Origin: Biomphalaria glabrata
Taxonomy: Eukaryota; Mollusca; Gastropoda; Planorbidae
Direction of reading: 5' to 3'
NCBI RefSeq assembly: GCF_947242115.1
Contig: NC_074726.1
Location: 904,001-968,000 of the forward strand
Length of the DNA: 64,000 nucleotides
Shown here piece after piece: positions 11,671 through 22,797 of the stretch (the first letter of the stretch is position 1; the number at the start of each line of letters is the position of its first letter). The notes beneath the pieces are model-generated. The model was not told where the DNA came from and searched no databases. It saw only the letters and a list, made by a program, of their open reading frames with translations. The translations under genes and the position numbers were made by a program.

Positions 11671-12285
11671 TAATTGTGTATCTCTCATTATTTCAGTAGG
11701 TAATGTTTGTGTTTGTATTATTTTTACATGTCGGACGTTAATTCAGAAATGAAGACTTTAACGTCCTAGTTCAAACTTCCTACAAGAGATGAGAGTGGGC
11801 AGGTTTGAACTAGGGTCTACAAGTAGCGGATGAAATATAGTCCAAGACGGTGGTGGAATTAAAGGGAAACTCCGATGGTTTTTCAAATTTGAATTATTGA
11901 CATATTTAAATTCTGCGTAAAAAAGTTGCAATAGTTACTAAACAGTAGATATTTTACCTTTTTTTTTTAAATGTTTAGAAACATTTATATTTAATAACTT
12001 AGACAGTAGGCCTAATATCTTGACATCTAAAAAAAAACAACAACAAACAAACAAAAAAAAAACAACAAAAAAAAAAAACAACATTGGGGTTCTTAGAGAT
12101 TTTGTTTTTGGGCTCTTAATACGTCACGTCCCTTAAAACTACTGTAAGCAATCTAGGTCTAACCAATCCTACTGCTTCATTCTTACAGTGGCTGTTAAGC
12201 TTAGTGACTTAGCTATTTTATCATAACTTATGATATATAGTCACTAGTACGGTATAGTATAGATCTAAAAGCATTAGGATAACCA
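11671..12285. other. Unassigned AT-rich DNA
   Basis: No gene recognised. Contains an A/C-rich simple repeat at about 12030-12083. Confidence 0.6.
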
Positions 12286-12925
12286 ACTCGAGAAAAAAAT
12301 CTAAACATTTTCATCCACACCGCTCCCAGTCCCTTCGATGAAGTCCAGTAGGGAATCGGCGCCGGAGGCGCCATTATCCCGTTGATGGTTAGAAAGGCTT
12401 TTATCCAACCACCAGGCCTGGACATGGGGTTCTTCACCCCTGTCCTGTCTGAGGGCACCCAACGGTAGGCGGCCATATCGGTTGACTGACTGGTAAAACC
12501 GGGCCGTGCCGTGTACACAGCGCGCCGTCCTCGCTCTTTGCCCACTCGCTATAAGTGGCCGAGAACAGCGCTAACTGCGGGGAGCTTGTCTCATGTTCCT
12601 ATACTGTAACCGCCACAGTTCCGTGCGAGGGTCGCCACTCCAGGCTCCTGGTACTGATGACGACCCCCTTTGTGGAACGGCGTGGCGGACTTTTTGGACT
12701 GGGTTGCAGGTTACTTGTTCCATCCCCACCCCGAGTGAGATAAAAAAAACAAAAGCTCACCCAGGGAGACCTGCTAGAAGGCCTGGTTCGCTACTCGTTC
12801 TTAGCCTGTCCAGATCTACCTCTGGATGTTTCCACCGGAGGGCCACGCTGAGGCGACGGGTAGCTGGAAATCCTCCGGGCTCCCTGTCCCAGAAGTTAAT
12901 AGAGCGTGTGTCCGACTGATTTTAA
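12286..12925. other. GC-rich island of unknown nature
   Basis: This block is clearly richer in G+C and CpG than its surroundings and has open frames on both strands (12228-12545 minus; 12555-12743 and 12593-12919 plus), none resembling a protein I know. Composition unlike its neighbours suggests an inserted element, for example a LINE 5' region, or an old promoter. I cannot name it. Confidence 0.35.
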
Positions 12926-13372
12926 CAAACTGGTCAGTGTAAGGCTAGAATAGAACTTTAGTAGGCTATACGTGTAGTCGGCCATGACAAGAGTACCGCG
13001 CGAAAGTATTGGTTGTCAGACGAGAAAGTACACACTGCCGTGGTTAGTCAAACCTGTAGATCTAATCTTAACATGTATTTTTTTTTCTTTGCTTACAAGA
13101 TCTAGGTCTAACTGCAAAGACCTAGATCTATTTCTTTTACTGTATGATTTTCAGATATACAGAAAGTCAATAAAATTTAAAAAAATGAAGATAGATTTTT
13201 TTCTGAATATTAAAAAATAAACATAAATAAATACATCTTTTTTTTTTATTATTGTGCAACAATTTTAGTGACACTCATCCAGGTGGGGACTGGTTATACG
13301 GGCTAATTCCCGGTGGGCAGGTACCAAATGGTCGCGACCAAAGATTTGTTTTTCAATGCAGACAATTGCTGG

Positions 13373-13545
13373 CTAATGACTCTGGACCAGAAGAATTGTT
13401 TGTTTTTTTGTGGTCATTCCGATGATCGAGAGGTTTACATTCGCTTTGCAGTGCGTACTGCTATGCGGTGATATCGTTTCCGGGGTCACTGGTTCGAGCC
13501 TTGGTCGGCGCAGTGCCTTATTTTTCGTCATATTTCTCATTATAA
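13373..13545 (+). mobile_element. Partial fold-back/SINE-like element with tRNA-like core, copy 3
   Basis: Plus-orientation relative of the element at 21537-22058: ATGACTCTGGACCAGAAGAA, TGGTCATTCCGATGATCGAG, then the B box in CACTGGTTCGAGCCTTGGTC and CCTTATTTTTCGTCAT. The terminal inverted repeats are missing. Confidence 0.65.
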
Positions 13546-13701
13546 AAGCTTGATCCGTGTTGCTGCTTTTCATTTAAGAAGAACAAATCCCAAGCAGAGA
13601 ACGTGGGGCCATTTGTGAAGTCAATACAATTAGATCAAATGTCAAAACTAAGAGACTTCACTAAGAGTCTTCACAGTAGACTAAACAGTTTTTTTTAGGA
13701 G

Positions 13702-13818
13702 TTGGTTTTCCGTGCTGCTTTTAGGCGTTCAGTAAACGCAACTCTGCCCGAGTCGGGTGTCGAACCTCGAGCCCCCTTCTAGGTAGCCAAGACAAGCCTC
13801 TCGACCACGCTTCCCACC
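13702..13818 (-). mobile_element. tRNA-derived SINE, partial
   Basis: Reverse-complement copy of the front half of the SINE at 62878-63120: it shares CGTGCTGC, GTAAACGCAACTCTGCCCGA, GTCGGGTGTCGAACCTCGAG and AGGTAGCCAAGACA. The B box is in the reverse strand (TCGAACCTC). Confidence 0.8.
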
Positions 13819-15390
13819 ATATTGCTGTATAATGTCCTAGTTGAAGTTCATTTGATACACTGTCCTGTCATTCCGGACTGAAAAATGTTCAATATCTACT
13901 TCACGGGAGACGACGTTTATCAATCACGGGATATTTTGGGGCTGAACCATTTTAACTCAGCCATTGACTTTAGGCCGTAATTTTTTATTATTTTTTTATA
14001 TTCAGAAGTTCTTTTTATTATTTAGTAAAATATTACATTTCCAAAAAACATATAAGACAAAATCGTAAGTTCCATTTTTCACAACAAATTAAGATTAACA
14101 TTGTTCAGAAATAGTTCAAACTTGATGATGTGTCTATTGTTCTCTATTGTAGACACGTGTAACTACACACGTGTCATCACGTGTACCTACACACGTGTCA
14201 TACACGCCAAACGCGGGAAGTCTTTGAAATTGGGATTTTTTCGAAAGGAACTGTCTTTTTTTTTATTTATTTATTCAGCAGTTCAAAAAGGTTTTACATT
14301 GTCAAAAACAAAGAAAACAAAATTTCATGGTCTCTCACGACAAGTAATACCATGCTTCCCCTGACATTGTTCATGGTTCATTTGGTTGTTGTATTTTACG
14401 GCTGTAAAACAAACACATGTATCATACATGTCCACACATGCCAGACGATGAAACAGGGATTCTTCCGAAGGCAACTGTCTCTAGTTTCCATGGATTCCTG
14501 GAAGCCAAAACCAAATCCCGGGAAACACAATCCTAAATGTTTGTGTTGGTGCGTTTACCAGCTGACAGATCAGCGTGAATTCCTTTTGTCCTGATGTTTT
14601 TATGTCCAACACTATAAACTTAAAGCTGGGCTAATCAACAACGTTCCTGGACATCACTCAGTCATCCTCACGTTGCGGATAAGACGCGAGTTCCGCGCCA
14701 TTGTTTACAGGTCCAAAGCAATTTTATTATATAATGTGACCGTTTCAATACATCGCCATCGGAGAAGGCTCCTCAAGTAGGCAGAACTGCACCGGCTTCC
14801 AGATGTTAACCTGTCCTCAAACCAAAATCGAAGCCAAACAGCATTGCAATGAGCTCATGAGGAATGTACTAGACTAAAACAACACGAGCTTCAATAAACA
14901 CAATGATTTTATTCGTCCTTCTTTATTCTCTCTACTCCAGCCACTTGTTCTCTATACTCTGACTTCCTTTTACACACACTCCCTGACACACTGCTGTTCA
15001 CTCAAGCATGCACACTCAAGGTCCACTGGTCATTTCATACACAGGCACACACACTGCACTACCAGCCTCGCAAAACACATACACTTACTATCACATCTTA
15101 AAAGCTTTAAGATATCAATTGACTATACAAATGATTTCTGTCTCACTATAAACAAATCAGTAAACTGAATACATGTTTAACACCACAGAATGTTCAATTG
15201 TTAATATTATCAATAGTAACAATATAAATTATAAAATTTGTAGTAAAAAAAACAACAACAGTCTAGGTTTACAAATAGACATTAATTATATACAAATTGC
15301 ATAATAATAAAAAGATGTACATGCATCTAATTATCTGCGTCAGGGTAACGTACTGGTGGCCGAACTTGCCTACCATATCGAGTTATTACA
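13819..15390. other. Unassigned intergenic DNA
   Basis: Contains a local imperfect duplication at 14155-14215 (CACGTGTAACTACACACGTG type) with a diverged relative near 14415-14480. Otherwise nothing recognised. Confidence 0.5.
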
Positions 15391-15394
15391 GGCG

Positions 15395-15605
15395 GCGGAT
15401 TGGTAGTGTTAGTCTGTACTGCTGGAATACAAGCCAGGCAAAGAAATGTCTATTCCAGACACACTGTCAAGAGCATCGCTACCAATCAAATATCCCTCAA
15501 GTGATGACTGGGATGCACAAGTTCATCTGATCGTCAATAGTTTACCCATGTCAGATGAATATATGAACATTTTTCAGCAGGCCACTGCAGATGATTATCC
15601 TATTT
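15395..15605 (+). mobile_element. Gypsy-type LTR retrotransposon fossil, pol fragment
   Basis: One open segment resembles the RNase H/integrase boundary of Gypsy pol, with the characteristic IPDTLSRA motif and the VHLIVNSLPMSD segment after it. It is a short, old, broken fragment. No paired LTRs were identified around it. Confidence 0.75.
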
Positions 15606-16379
15606 AGTGGACTAGATCAAAGTAGATTTTGAATACAAACATGTCTGGTCTGACGATAATTTTTCCACCAATGAAAACCCCGGGACAATTTATCTTCACA
15701 AGTTGACATCGAGAGATCCAATTACTGGATATGTAATTATTGTGTGCGGTCCCTTCTTTACATAAATTGTTCTAATTAGATAACTCTCATGGGATTGTCA
15801 TATTTACAAAAAATATTATATGTGGTTTATTCAATTTATAGTTTCATTTACACTAACAGACTACAGGAACGGTGTAACGCATCCACGTCCAAACCACTTA
15901 TATTACTCCGTTTGTGTTAATTATTTAAATGGTTCATGTTCATTGACATAGTTTTAAATAACTTTTTGGTAAATAGAGATACTAATTCTACTGTTAAAAA
16001 ATAATGTTGTGTCTTTAGTATTTACATTACAGAAAGTAGTTCTATGAATGGGTAACAGTCGGAATAGGGGAGACAAATATACCTTTTGGGTTTTCAGTGG
16101 GTTTTTGTTTGTTTGTAAACTAAAACGTGCAAGGAATGGGGCTTGGGGGGTGGGGGGTGGGTGCATTGAATTTCGGTGCAAAAGGGAAAATACTCTAGTT
16201 CCCACTGAAATTAAAAAGTTATTTGTTTTATTAAATCGCGTAGAGAAGTGCTGAATTTAAGCTTGTGGAAGCACTGTCAGGACTTTACGGAGGCCCCTAT
16301 CCACTTTTGAAGACTTAAAAACCAAAATGGACTTTATTTATGATAGAATATCGACTTATTAGAGTAGGCTAACATTTAA
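15606..16379. other. Unassigned DNA
   Basis: No gene or repeat recognised. The G-rich stretch near 16143-16160 is a simple run. Confidence 0.5.
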
Positions 16380-16686
16380 TAGCATGCTGTATCAATTTAG
16401 AAAGTGTTCCTTAATGTGTTTCACTGAAACCTGACTCAATGATACGACACCCGACTCTTCTGTAGATCTCCATAAACGTTACGTTTGTAGAGCAAACCGA
16501 ACAATTAATAGTGGAAAGTCAAAAGGAGGAGGACTCGCAATCTATATAAACAAGGAATACTGTAACGCCAAGAATGTGAACATCAGGAATAATTTGTGAC
16601 CCTAACATTGAACTTATGTGTGTCCCACTTAGGCCTTACTACTTGCCTAGAGAATTCACACATGTGTGTGTTATTGTTGTGTACAT

Positions 16687-17044
16687 TGTTATGCTCTTTC
16701 CGCGGTGTTTAGTACTTGAAAATGTAACTGAGTCCAACTGGAGGTAACACTGAACTCAATACTGGAACAGATAACACCGTCGAAAGGCCAACAGTCGATA
16801 CATAGAGTCGACGCTGGTGTTAAAACAACAAACACTTTTAATACTTAATACGGGAACCGTCCGATGTCCTCTATTACTAGCCATCTATATAATACTTCTT
16901 ATTCTTACTGTAAATAAGAAAACGTCTTGATTCTAAAGCGTCGCCTAGAGAGTTCTTGTTTTTAACTGTCACGTCACTTGTCACTAAGTAAAACCTTCCC
17001 CTTATACCCGAAACAAATAACTAAATCCTAATCATGTCATAACA
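16687..17044 (+). mobile_element. Solo LTR inserted in the LINE
   Basis: A 358-bp segment starting TGTTATG and ending CATAACA, flanked by the 4-bp duplication ACAT (16683-16686 and 17045-17048). It interrupts the LINE endonuclease between VVYI and PPTADT. The TG...CA ends and short duplication fit an LTR retrotransposon (Gypsy-like). It has no internal region, so it is a solo LTR fossil. Confidence 0.8.
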
Positions 17045-17147
17045 ACATACCACCGACGGCTGACACAGCGACTGCGTCGGAAATAATTTTTGATGCGCTT
17101 CACAATGTAGAATCAAAACACCCAGGCTCTGTTTGTATCGTGTAACT

Positions 17148-17345
17148 CAGCGGTTCTCAACCTTTTAAGCTCGTCGACCCCTTTTTACAATCCCCCACTC
17201 TGCCGCGTCCCCCTTCCCCGACACACACATACAGCAATAGAAGAGTAGACAATAACAATCCATATTTTCGATGGTCTTAAGCGACCAGTGACAAATGGTC
17301 AATCAACCACCAAGAGGGTCGCGACCCACAGGTTGAGAACCCCTG
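17148..17345 (-). mobile_element. Non-autonomous hAT (SPIN-like) element, copy 2
   Basis: A 198-bp element in inverted orientation to copy 1, with ends CAGCGGTTCTCAACC / GGTTGAGAACCCCTG and perfect 8-bp duplications GTGTAACT (17140-17147 and 17346-17353). It is inserted in the LINE endonuclease frame; one duplication plus the flanks restores GSVCIV-TGDFSN. Confidence 0.95.
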
Positions 17346-19205
17346 GTGTAACTGGAGATTTCAGCAACCTGAATATTGACAACACACTGCCAAACTTTAG
17401 GCAGGACGTCTCCTTCCTCACTAGGCAGGGCAGAACACTCGACAAATGCTACGTAAATATTAAGCAGGCTTACAAATGTAAAAGTTTGTTCCCACTTGGA
17501 GAATCTGACCACACATTAGTCCATCTTATACCAAATTACAAACCTACTCTTAAAACTACAAAGAGAGTAATAAAAACGGTCAAGATGTGGTCTGAAGAGG
17601 CTGTAGAAAAACTAAGAGGATGCATTGAGAAAACTAAATTATTGAGAACTGTCCCCAGACATAAACGAACTAACAGAAACTGTTAACTCGTACCTATTAT
17701 TCTGCGAGGAGTTAACGATTCCAACAAATACAAGACAAGTCTATGGAAACAATAAGCCCTGGATGACCAAAAAAATGAAACATCTTATTACTAAAAAGAA
17801 AAAGTATAAGGCTAGCAACGAAGAGTGTTAAAATGCTAAAAATACATTGGAAAAAAAAAAGCGATAATCGAAGGGAAAAAAAAACACAAAGAAAAAAAAA
17901 GAGAATTTCTTTGGAAATAGCAACTCAAAAGCATGCTGGGAATGAGAAAATAACAGACTGTGCCTCAAAACGAGAACGACTTTCAGTGGATGATGAGGAG
18001 AAATTCGCCAACGAACTAAATAATTTTTTATTCTAGTTTCGACAAAGAAGATTTTGTTGACCTACAAAATGAAATTTTCAACACTCTGACCAAAGAAAAA
18101 CAAGAACCCTACTGGGTCAATTTTGTAACTTAAGATGAGGTGACCTTATTGTTTAAATGAGTAAACGTAACAAAAGCTTCTGGATCAGATAAAATTAGGG
18201 CAAGCTGATCAAGCTATGTGCATAACAAATCTCTTTTATCTTCTCTCACATCTTTAACCACTCGTTGCAAACGTGCGTAATTCCACACATCTGGAAAACC
18301 AGTACAAAAGAAACCAAAAATAGATAGCTTAGATTTTAGATGATTTCCGCCCAGTAGCACTAACATCTATTGTTATGAAATGTTTTCAAAAATATAAACA
18401 ACTTGTAGCAAAAGTCAATAACAGCCTAGACCCTCACCGATTTGCATATAATGCAGCTAGGGGAACTGAGGATGCAATTCTATTGCTTATAGACCAGCTT
18501 TATTAGCATCTCGATACACCCAAAACATATGCACGAGTCTTCTTTGTAGATTTCTCCTCGGCTTTCAATTAAATTCGCTGATGATACTGCCATAGTCGGT
18601 CTTATTTCAGAAGACGAAACTCAGTATCGAAGCTCGGTAGAAGAGTTTACAAACTGGTGCACCGACAACTTTCTAGAACTGAATGTAACAAAAACTAAAG
18701 AACTTATAATAGATTTCAGAAAGAAAAAACAACTATACGTGAACTGCAAATAAACTTGTTGGCAGGGCAACGCCTCATTTAAACTGTTGCGCCGTCTAGA
18801 AAACATCATAAAAAGGGCATCAAAAATTACACTCACAACATTACCACATTTAAAGGAAAAAGTGTCTGAGAAAAATAAAAAAATCTTGGAAGACAACGGC
18901 CACCCGCTCCATCAGAACTACTCCTGGTCGTCGCGAAGTGGGCGACTGCTGTCAATCAAGACAAGAACAGAGCGGTACAAAAACTCGTTCGTACCTTACT
19001 CGGTCAGACTATACCAACGCCACTCGTTGATCAGGAAACATGAATCGGACCAAGATGCCTGTGTGTAGTCGCTGAATGAACTCATGTTGTGTCTGTTGTA
19101 TTTATGTGTATGGTTCTGTTGCGTTGTCTTTATATAAGAGTCCTTGTAATCACAACACATGTCCATAAGGATCAATATAGCAGTCTTAGTCTTCTTCTTT
19201 TGTTA

Positions 19206-20784
19206 TACTTGGTATCAATACTTATTATTAATTTAATTTTTCTCTACCTTGTAAAAGTCCCCTCATTGAGTGTGAAGTCCTGGGAGGCTGCACTGTGTAC
19301 ACACGTAAATACGACCCTCGTTTAAACAGGTCTTTAAAAAATGAGCAACACGTTATTAATCATAATTTTGGAATGAATAATAATCTGAATGCTGCCCGAC
19401 TCAATAGTTACTCCTCAAAAGAATTCGAAACGATGGTCCACGATTGAGCAGTAAAAGATCAGTGATTATTTCTGTCAATAATGGTAGGCAACTACGTATA
19501 AAGCTTCATTCACTCGTTTATATTTTAATTGAATTGTATGTTTAGTACGGCGCGACACATCCATATGATTTGTCTTTATATAGTTAGTGAAATGGTCCGT
19601 TTATAGTATTCATAATTCGGTTATCCGGACGATCGAGTATCCAGAACCCCCATTCACAATGAATCCGGATAATCGACGTTCTACAGTATTTCTGAACGAA
19701 CACCAGAAACAAACAAGAAAACCTAAATCTAGATAGAAAAACTTAGTTTCAACACATGCATTACCTAACAGTGTTGCCAATCGTAAGATTTAAAGTATTG
19801 TCGGGAAAAAATTAAATTTTTTTTTTTTTTTATGGAAACAAAAATTGTTGACCCGTCAAAATTAAGATATTTGTAATTTATCTTTATTGTTGCTATCTTT
19901 GGAGTCATCGGGGCAATGGCCCTGTCTGAAACTTATAAAAGAATATGTTGAACGTGAAGCGCAGGAAACAAGATTGTAGGAGAGTTGTTGCCAACTTTCT
20001 ATCTGTAGTGCTATATGTGCATTCACTTTGCAACGAATGCTGGTGGGGCGGGAAGCAAAACTTTTGTAAACATGCTTTCATTAAACATACTTTCATTCGT
20101 TTCGTTTTCATTTCAAAATAGCCACATTGTCGATGCAATATCAATTATTCAGAATGCAGCACCTAAAATCTTCATGTTGGCCACACACTGGCTATAGACT
20201 CTTGGGGAATGCTGGGGATATCGAGACATCTTCGTCAAACCACTCCCCATTGTGGGAAACTCTAGCACAGGTCGCTACTAGCTCTGAGTAGTCACCTTTC
20301 TTAATCTTCAGAATCGAAGACATGTCTTATTATCAACAATTTCAAATGTCGAAAAACAACAACAAACAACAACAAACAACAACAAACAACAACAAACAAA
20401 CAAAAACTATTTGCTCCAACCAGGAGATTTGTGTGTCTGGCCATGAAACACACCAGATGAATAATTCTTAACATTTCTTTCGGCTAAAAGTAAAGTTTCA
20501 CCAATGAGAGCGGAAAAAAACCTGTGCTTGGTTTTTTTAAAACATTGCGGTCCAACTACTTTTTCTATATCTAATGTAGACCAGATTGTAAAGAAGGTGC
20601 TAAAACCTAGATCTAGGTTTATTTTAACTAAAATGCAGTTGTGTGTCTCAGAAGTGAAACTCATTACATGACGTCTGACATTAAGTTGATGACATGCAGG
20701 AGATAAGATTTCCCTTGACGTCTCTGACCACGTGGCTAAAACAATCACGTCAACAGACAGTGGCGGTATTTTATTTTATACCTC
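19206..20784. other. Unassigned DNA with a pogo/Tigger-like terminus
   Basis: At 19610-19695 the segment TTCGGTTATCCGGACGATCG ... ATCCGGATAATCGACGTTCT resembles the terminal region of a pogo/Tigger element on the minus strand. No transposase is visible. 20348-20405 is an AACAACAAAC-type simple repeat. The rest is unremarkable. Confidence 0.45.
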
Positions 20785-20965
20785 AGTGGCTGCCTGGTCG
20801 TGCGGTTTGCGCGCTGGACTGTCGTTCGGATTTATCGACGGTCGAGGGTTCAAACCCTGTCCGCTCCCATCCCCCGTCGTCCTTCGGGAGGTTTGGACTA
20901 GGAAGTAAACTATCTTCAACTCTGAAGGAACATCCGAAACATGTAAAACATTTTTACAAATATCA
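20785..20965 (+). mobile_element. tRNA-derived SINE, family 1
   Basis: A head with an A-box-like TGGTCGTGCGGTTTGCGCGC and B box GGGTTCAAACCCTG, followed by a body shared with the copies at 33070 and 31300 (GGTTTGGACTAGGAAGTAAA, TCTTCAACTCTGAAGGAACA) and an A-rich tail. About 90% alike to the 33070 copy by eye. Confidence 0.85.
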
Positions 20966-21027
20966 TCAAGAGTTTAGAAAAGTACAAACAAACATCATTA
21001 TCAATTATTTATCCGCGTCACATCTTC

Positions 21028-21082
21028 TTATCTTATATAATACAGACGTTAATTCAAAAAAGAAGATGATTACGTCCTACTA
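21028..21082 (-). mobile_element. LINE 3'-end stub
   Basis: Only about 55 bp of the 3' end of the LINE at 242-1000 is present: the GATAA-type tail, the GACGT...ACGTC hairpin region and CCTA. Extreme 5' truncation. Confidence 0.85.
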
Positions 21083-21350
21083 GCCTATTGGTTATTTGTT
21101 TCTGGATAAGAATTAAGGATTATTGATAATGTCAATGTAACAAACAAATGAGCAATTAGTATTATCTGTTCATAGCGCGTTATGACAAGCATTGGAGAGT
21201 CATTTCCTGGCATAAAACTGCAAAGTGTTGGATCAGAAAAAAAAAAAAAAAGAAAACAACAAAATATAAAAATGTTTTTTTAAAGGCAAAGCTGCTATAC
21301 CGAAAGAACTAAACAATTATTGCCATACTGCCATATATATCTATATATAT

Positions 21351-22389
21351 TGTTGTAACCCTATTTGCGACGCAAAAGGGTTAACTGTGTGTGATCAGCT
21401 GACATATGTGACACAGGCCAGTGATACAGTTTAGCGTACTATATTGAAAGGCAAGGGACAGTACTGGCATGAACTTTGCACGTGAATAGCGCCCGTGTTA
21501 TGGTCATCGGATCATAAGCCTGCGCAGACCAGAGACGTAAATATGGAGTTGAAGCTAGGTGCTGAAACAAATGTGATACATACATATTTTAGACATAAAT
21601 GAATAGCAGCACCAGGGACCAAGTTTTTAAGAGAGAAAGTAGGGAATTAAAATGCTACGAAAATAAGGGAATGCGCCGACAGAGGCTCGAACCTGTGACT
21701 CTGGATTCGACACCACCGTCTAGCGATAACGCACCAAGCGACCATCGGAATGTCCAAAAAAAAACATTTTTCTGATGCAGAGTCATTTCGCCCGTATGCA
21801 AATTACCACCCCAGTGGTCAAAGGTCACAAGCCCTAGCTAGTCCCTCCCCCACCCCGCAGCATCCATTCACCAACAATTTCAATAGAACCGACACAGACA
21901 GCCGTTAGGCATGTATTAGACAAACAATGGCAAGTGGACAATATAAACACATTACATATAGTGCGCATGAGCAATTAAGCTGTGAACCGTAAATTACTTT
22001 CTCTCTTAAAAACTTGGTCCCTGGTGCTGCTATCCATTTGTAATATATGTATGTATCTCAGACCAGAGACACAGTGTGTAAGAAAGCGGCAGTTCAAGAC
22101 CGGGACTGTTAGTCGGCCATGAAGTCGGTCCTGGTGCAGTCCTCCAGTGAAATGTACGAGTCCAGGTAGAGACAGTAGAGTTTATGAGTTTAGTAAAGTG
22201 ATATACAGTCTCACTTTGTAGCAGTTGATTGTGTTGCCAATTGTGTCATATATTGGCTGTTTTATTTGACCCTTATTAAAGTACCAGATTATTTGGAGCC
22301 TTGTTGTCAAGTTGTTGATGTGTTGATGTGTTGTGTTGTGTGTTTAGCAGTGTTTACAGAAGGCCTGAGTAGGATAGGATCGTAAGACA
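21351..22389 (+). mobile_element. LTR fossil related to the solo LTR at 43850, with a nested insertion
   Basis: The ends (GTAACCCTATTTGCGACGCA at the left, GTGTAAGAAAGCGGCAGTTC and GGATCGTAAG at the right) are clearly homologous to the solo LTR at 43850-44334. It is enlarged by the fold-back element at 21537-22058. No internal genes. Target duplication not clear; treated as an old fossil. Confidence 0.75.
21537..22058 (-). mobile_element. Fold-back element with about 60-bp TIRs and tRNA-like core
   Basis: Inverted ends GATACATACATATTTTAGAC / TATGTATGTATC extend through AGCAGCACCAGGGACCAAG / CTTGGTCCCTGGTGCTGCT and a shared AAGAGAGAAAGTA. The element is flanked by the 12-bp direct repeat CAGACCAGAGAC (21525-21536 and 22059-22070). 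The interior, on the minus strand, carries a B box (CAGGTTCGAGCCTC) and tRNA-like spacing. Related partial copies are at 10836 and 13373. Confidence 0.75.
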
Positions 22390-22789
22390 AAATTAATTAC
22401 CACTCATTAATTAACTAATTTGTTTAATCGTTTCATGCTTTGTCATCGACAGTGAATAATTGTACAAAGTCTCAACTTGATCCGAGAATGGCAAGTGTGA
22501 GAACTATCGTGCACAAGATTCCACCCAGACTGACAGAGTGAGCTGGTATAAACTTTGTAATAATTGTCAGACACTTAAAACCAACAAACGACTTGCAGTA
22601 ACTTTATATAGGATACTCATACAATGGTCTCTCTCTTTCCAATGATTTCTTAAACAAGAATGACAAAACAGCTCATAACATCACATTACACACACACGAT
22701 ACAGACTCGAAGCCAGCTTGGCACACCAGTACAAATCATTTCACAATATAAAACATAAATACACAACATAAATATAATAACAAACTGAC
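22390..22789. other. Unassigned DNA
   Basis: AT-rich with no gene or repeat family recognised. Confidence 0.5.
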
Positions 22790-22797
22790 GCCTAGGG

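Larger units (their letters stand above)
16380..19205 (+). mobile_element. CR1/L2-like LINE, degraded, with two nested insertions
   Basis: The endonuclease part reads SKGGGLAIYINKEYCNA and, across two insertions, CVIVVYI-PPTADTATASEIIF and GSVCIV-TGDFSNLNID. It continues FLTRQGRTLDKCYVNIKQAY and GESDHTLVHLIP. The RT part reads CVIPHIWKTS, FRPVALTSIVMKCF, HRFAYNAARGTEDAILLLID and ARVFFVDFSSAFN. A deletion then joins the palm directly to KFADDTAIVGLISEDE and ELNVTKTKELIIDF. The tail ends SGRLLSIKTRTERYKNSFVP, and the 3' end reads CATAAGGATCAATATAGCAG. It has many stops and frameshifts and is dead. Confidence 0.85.
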
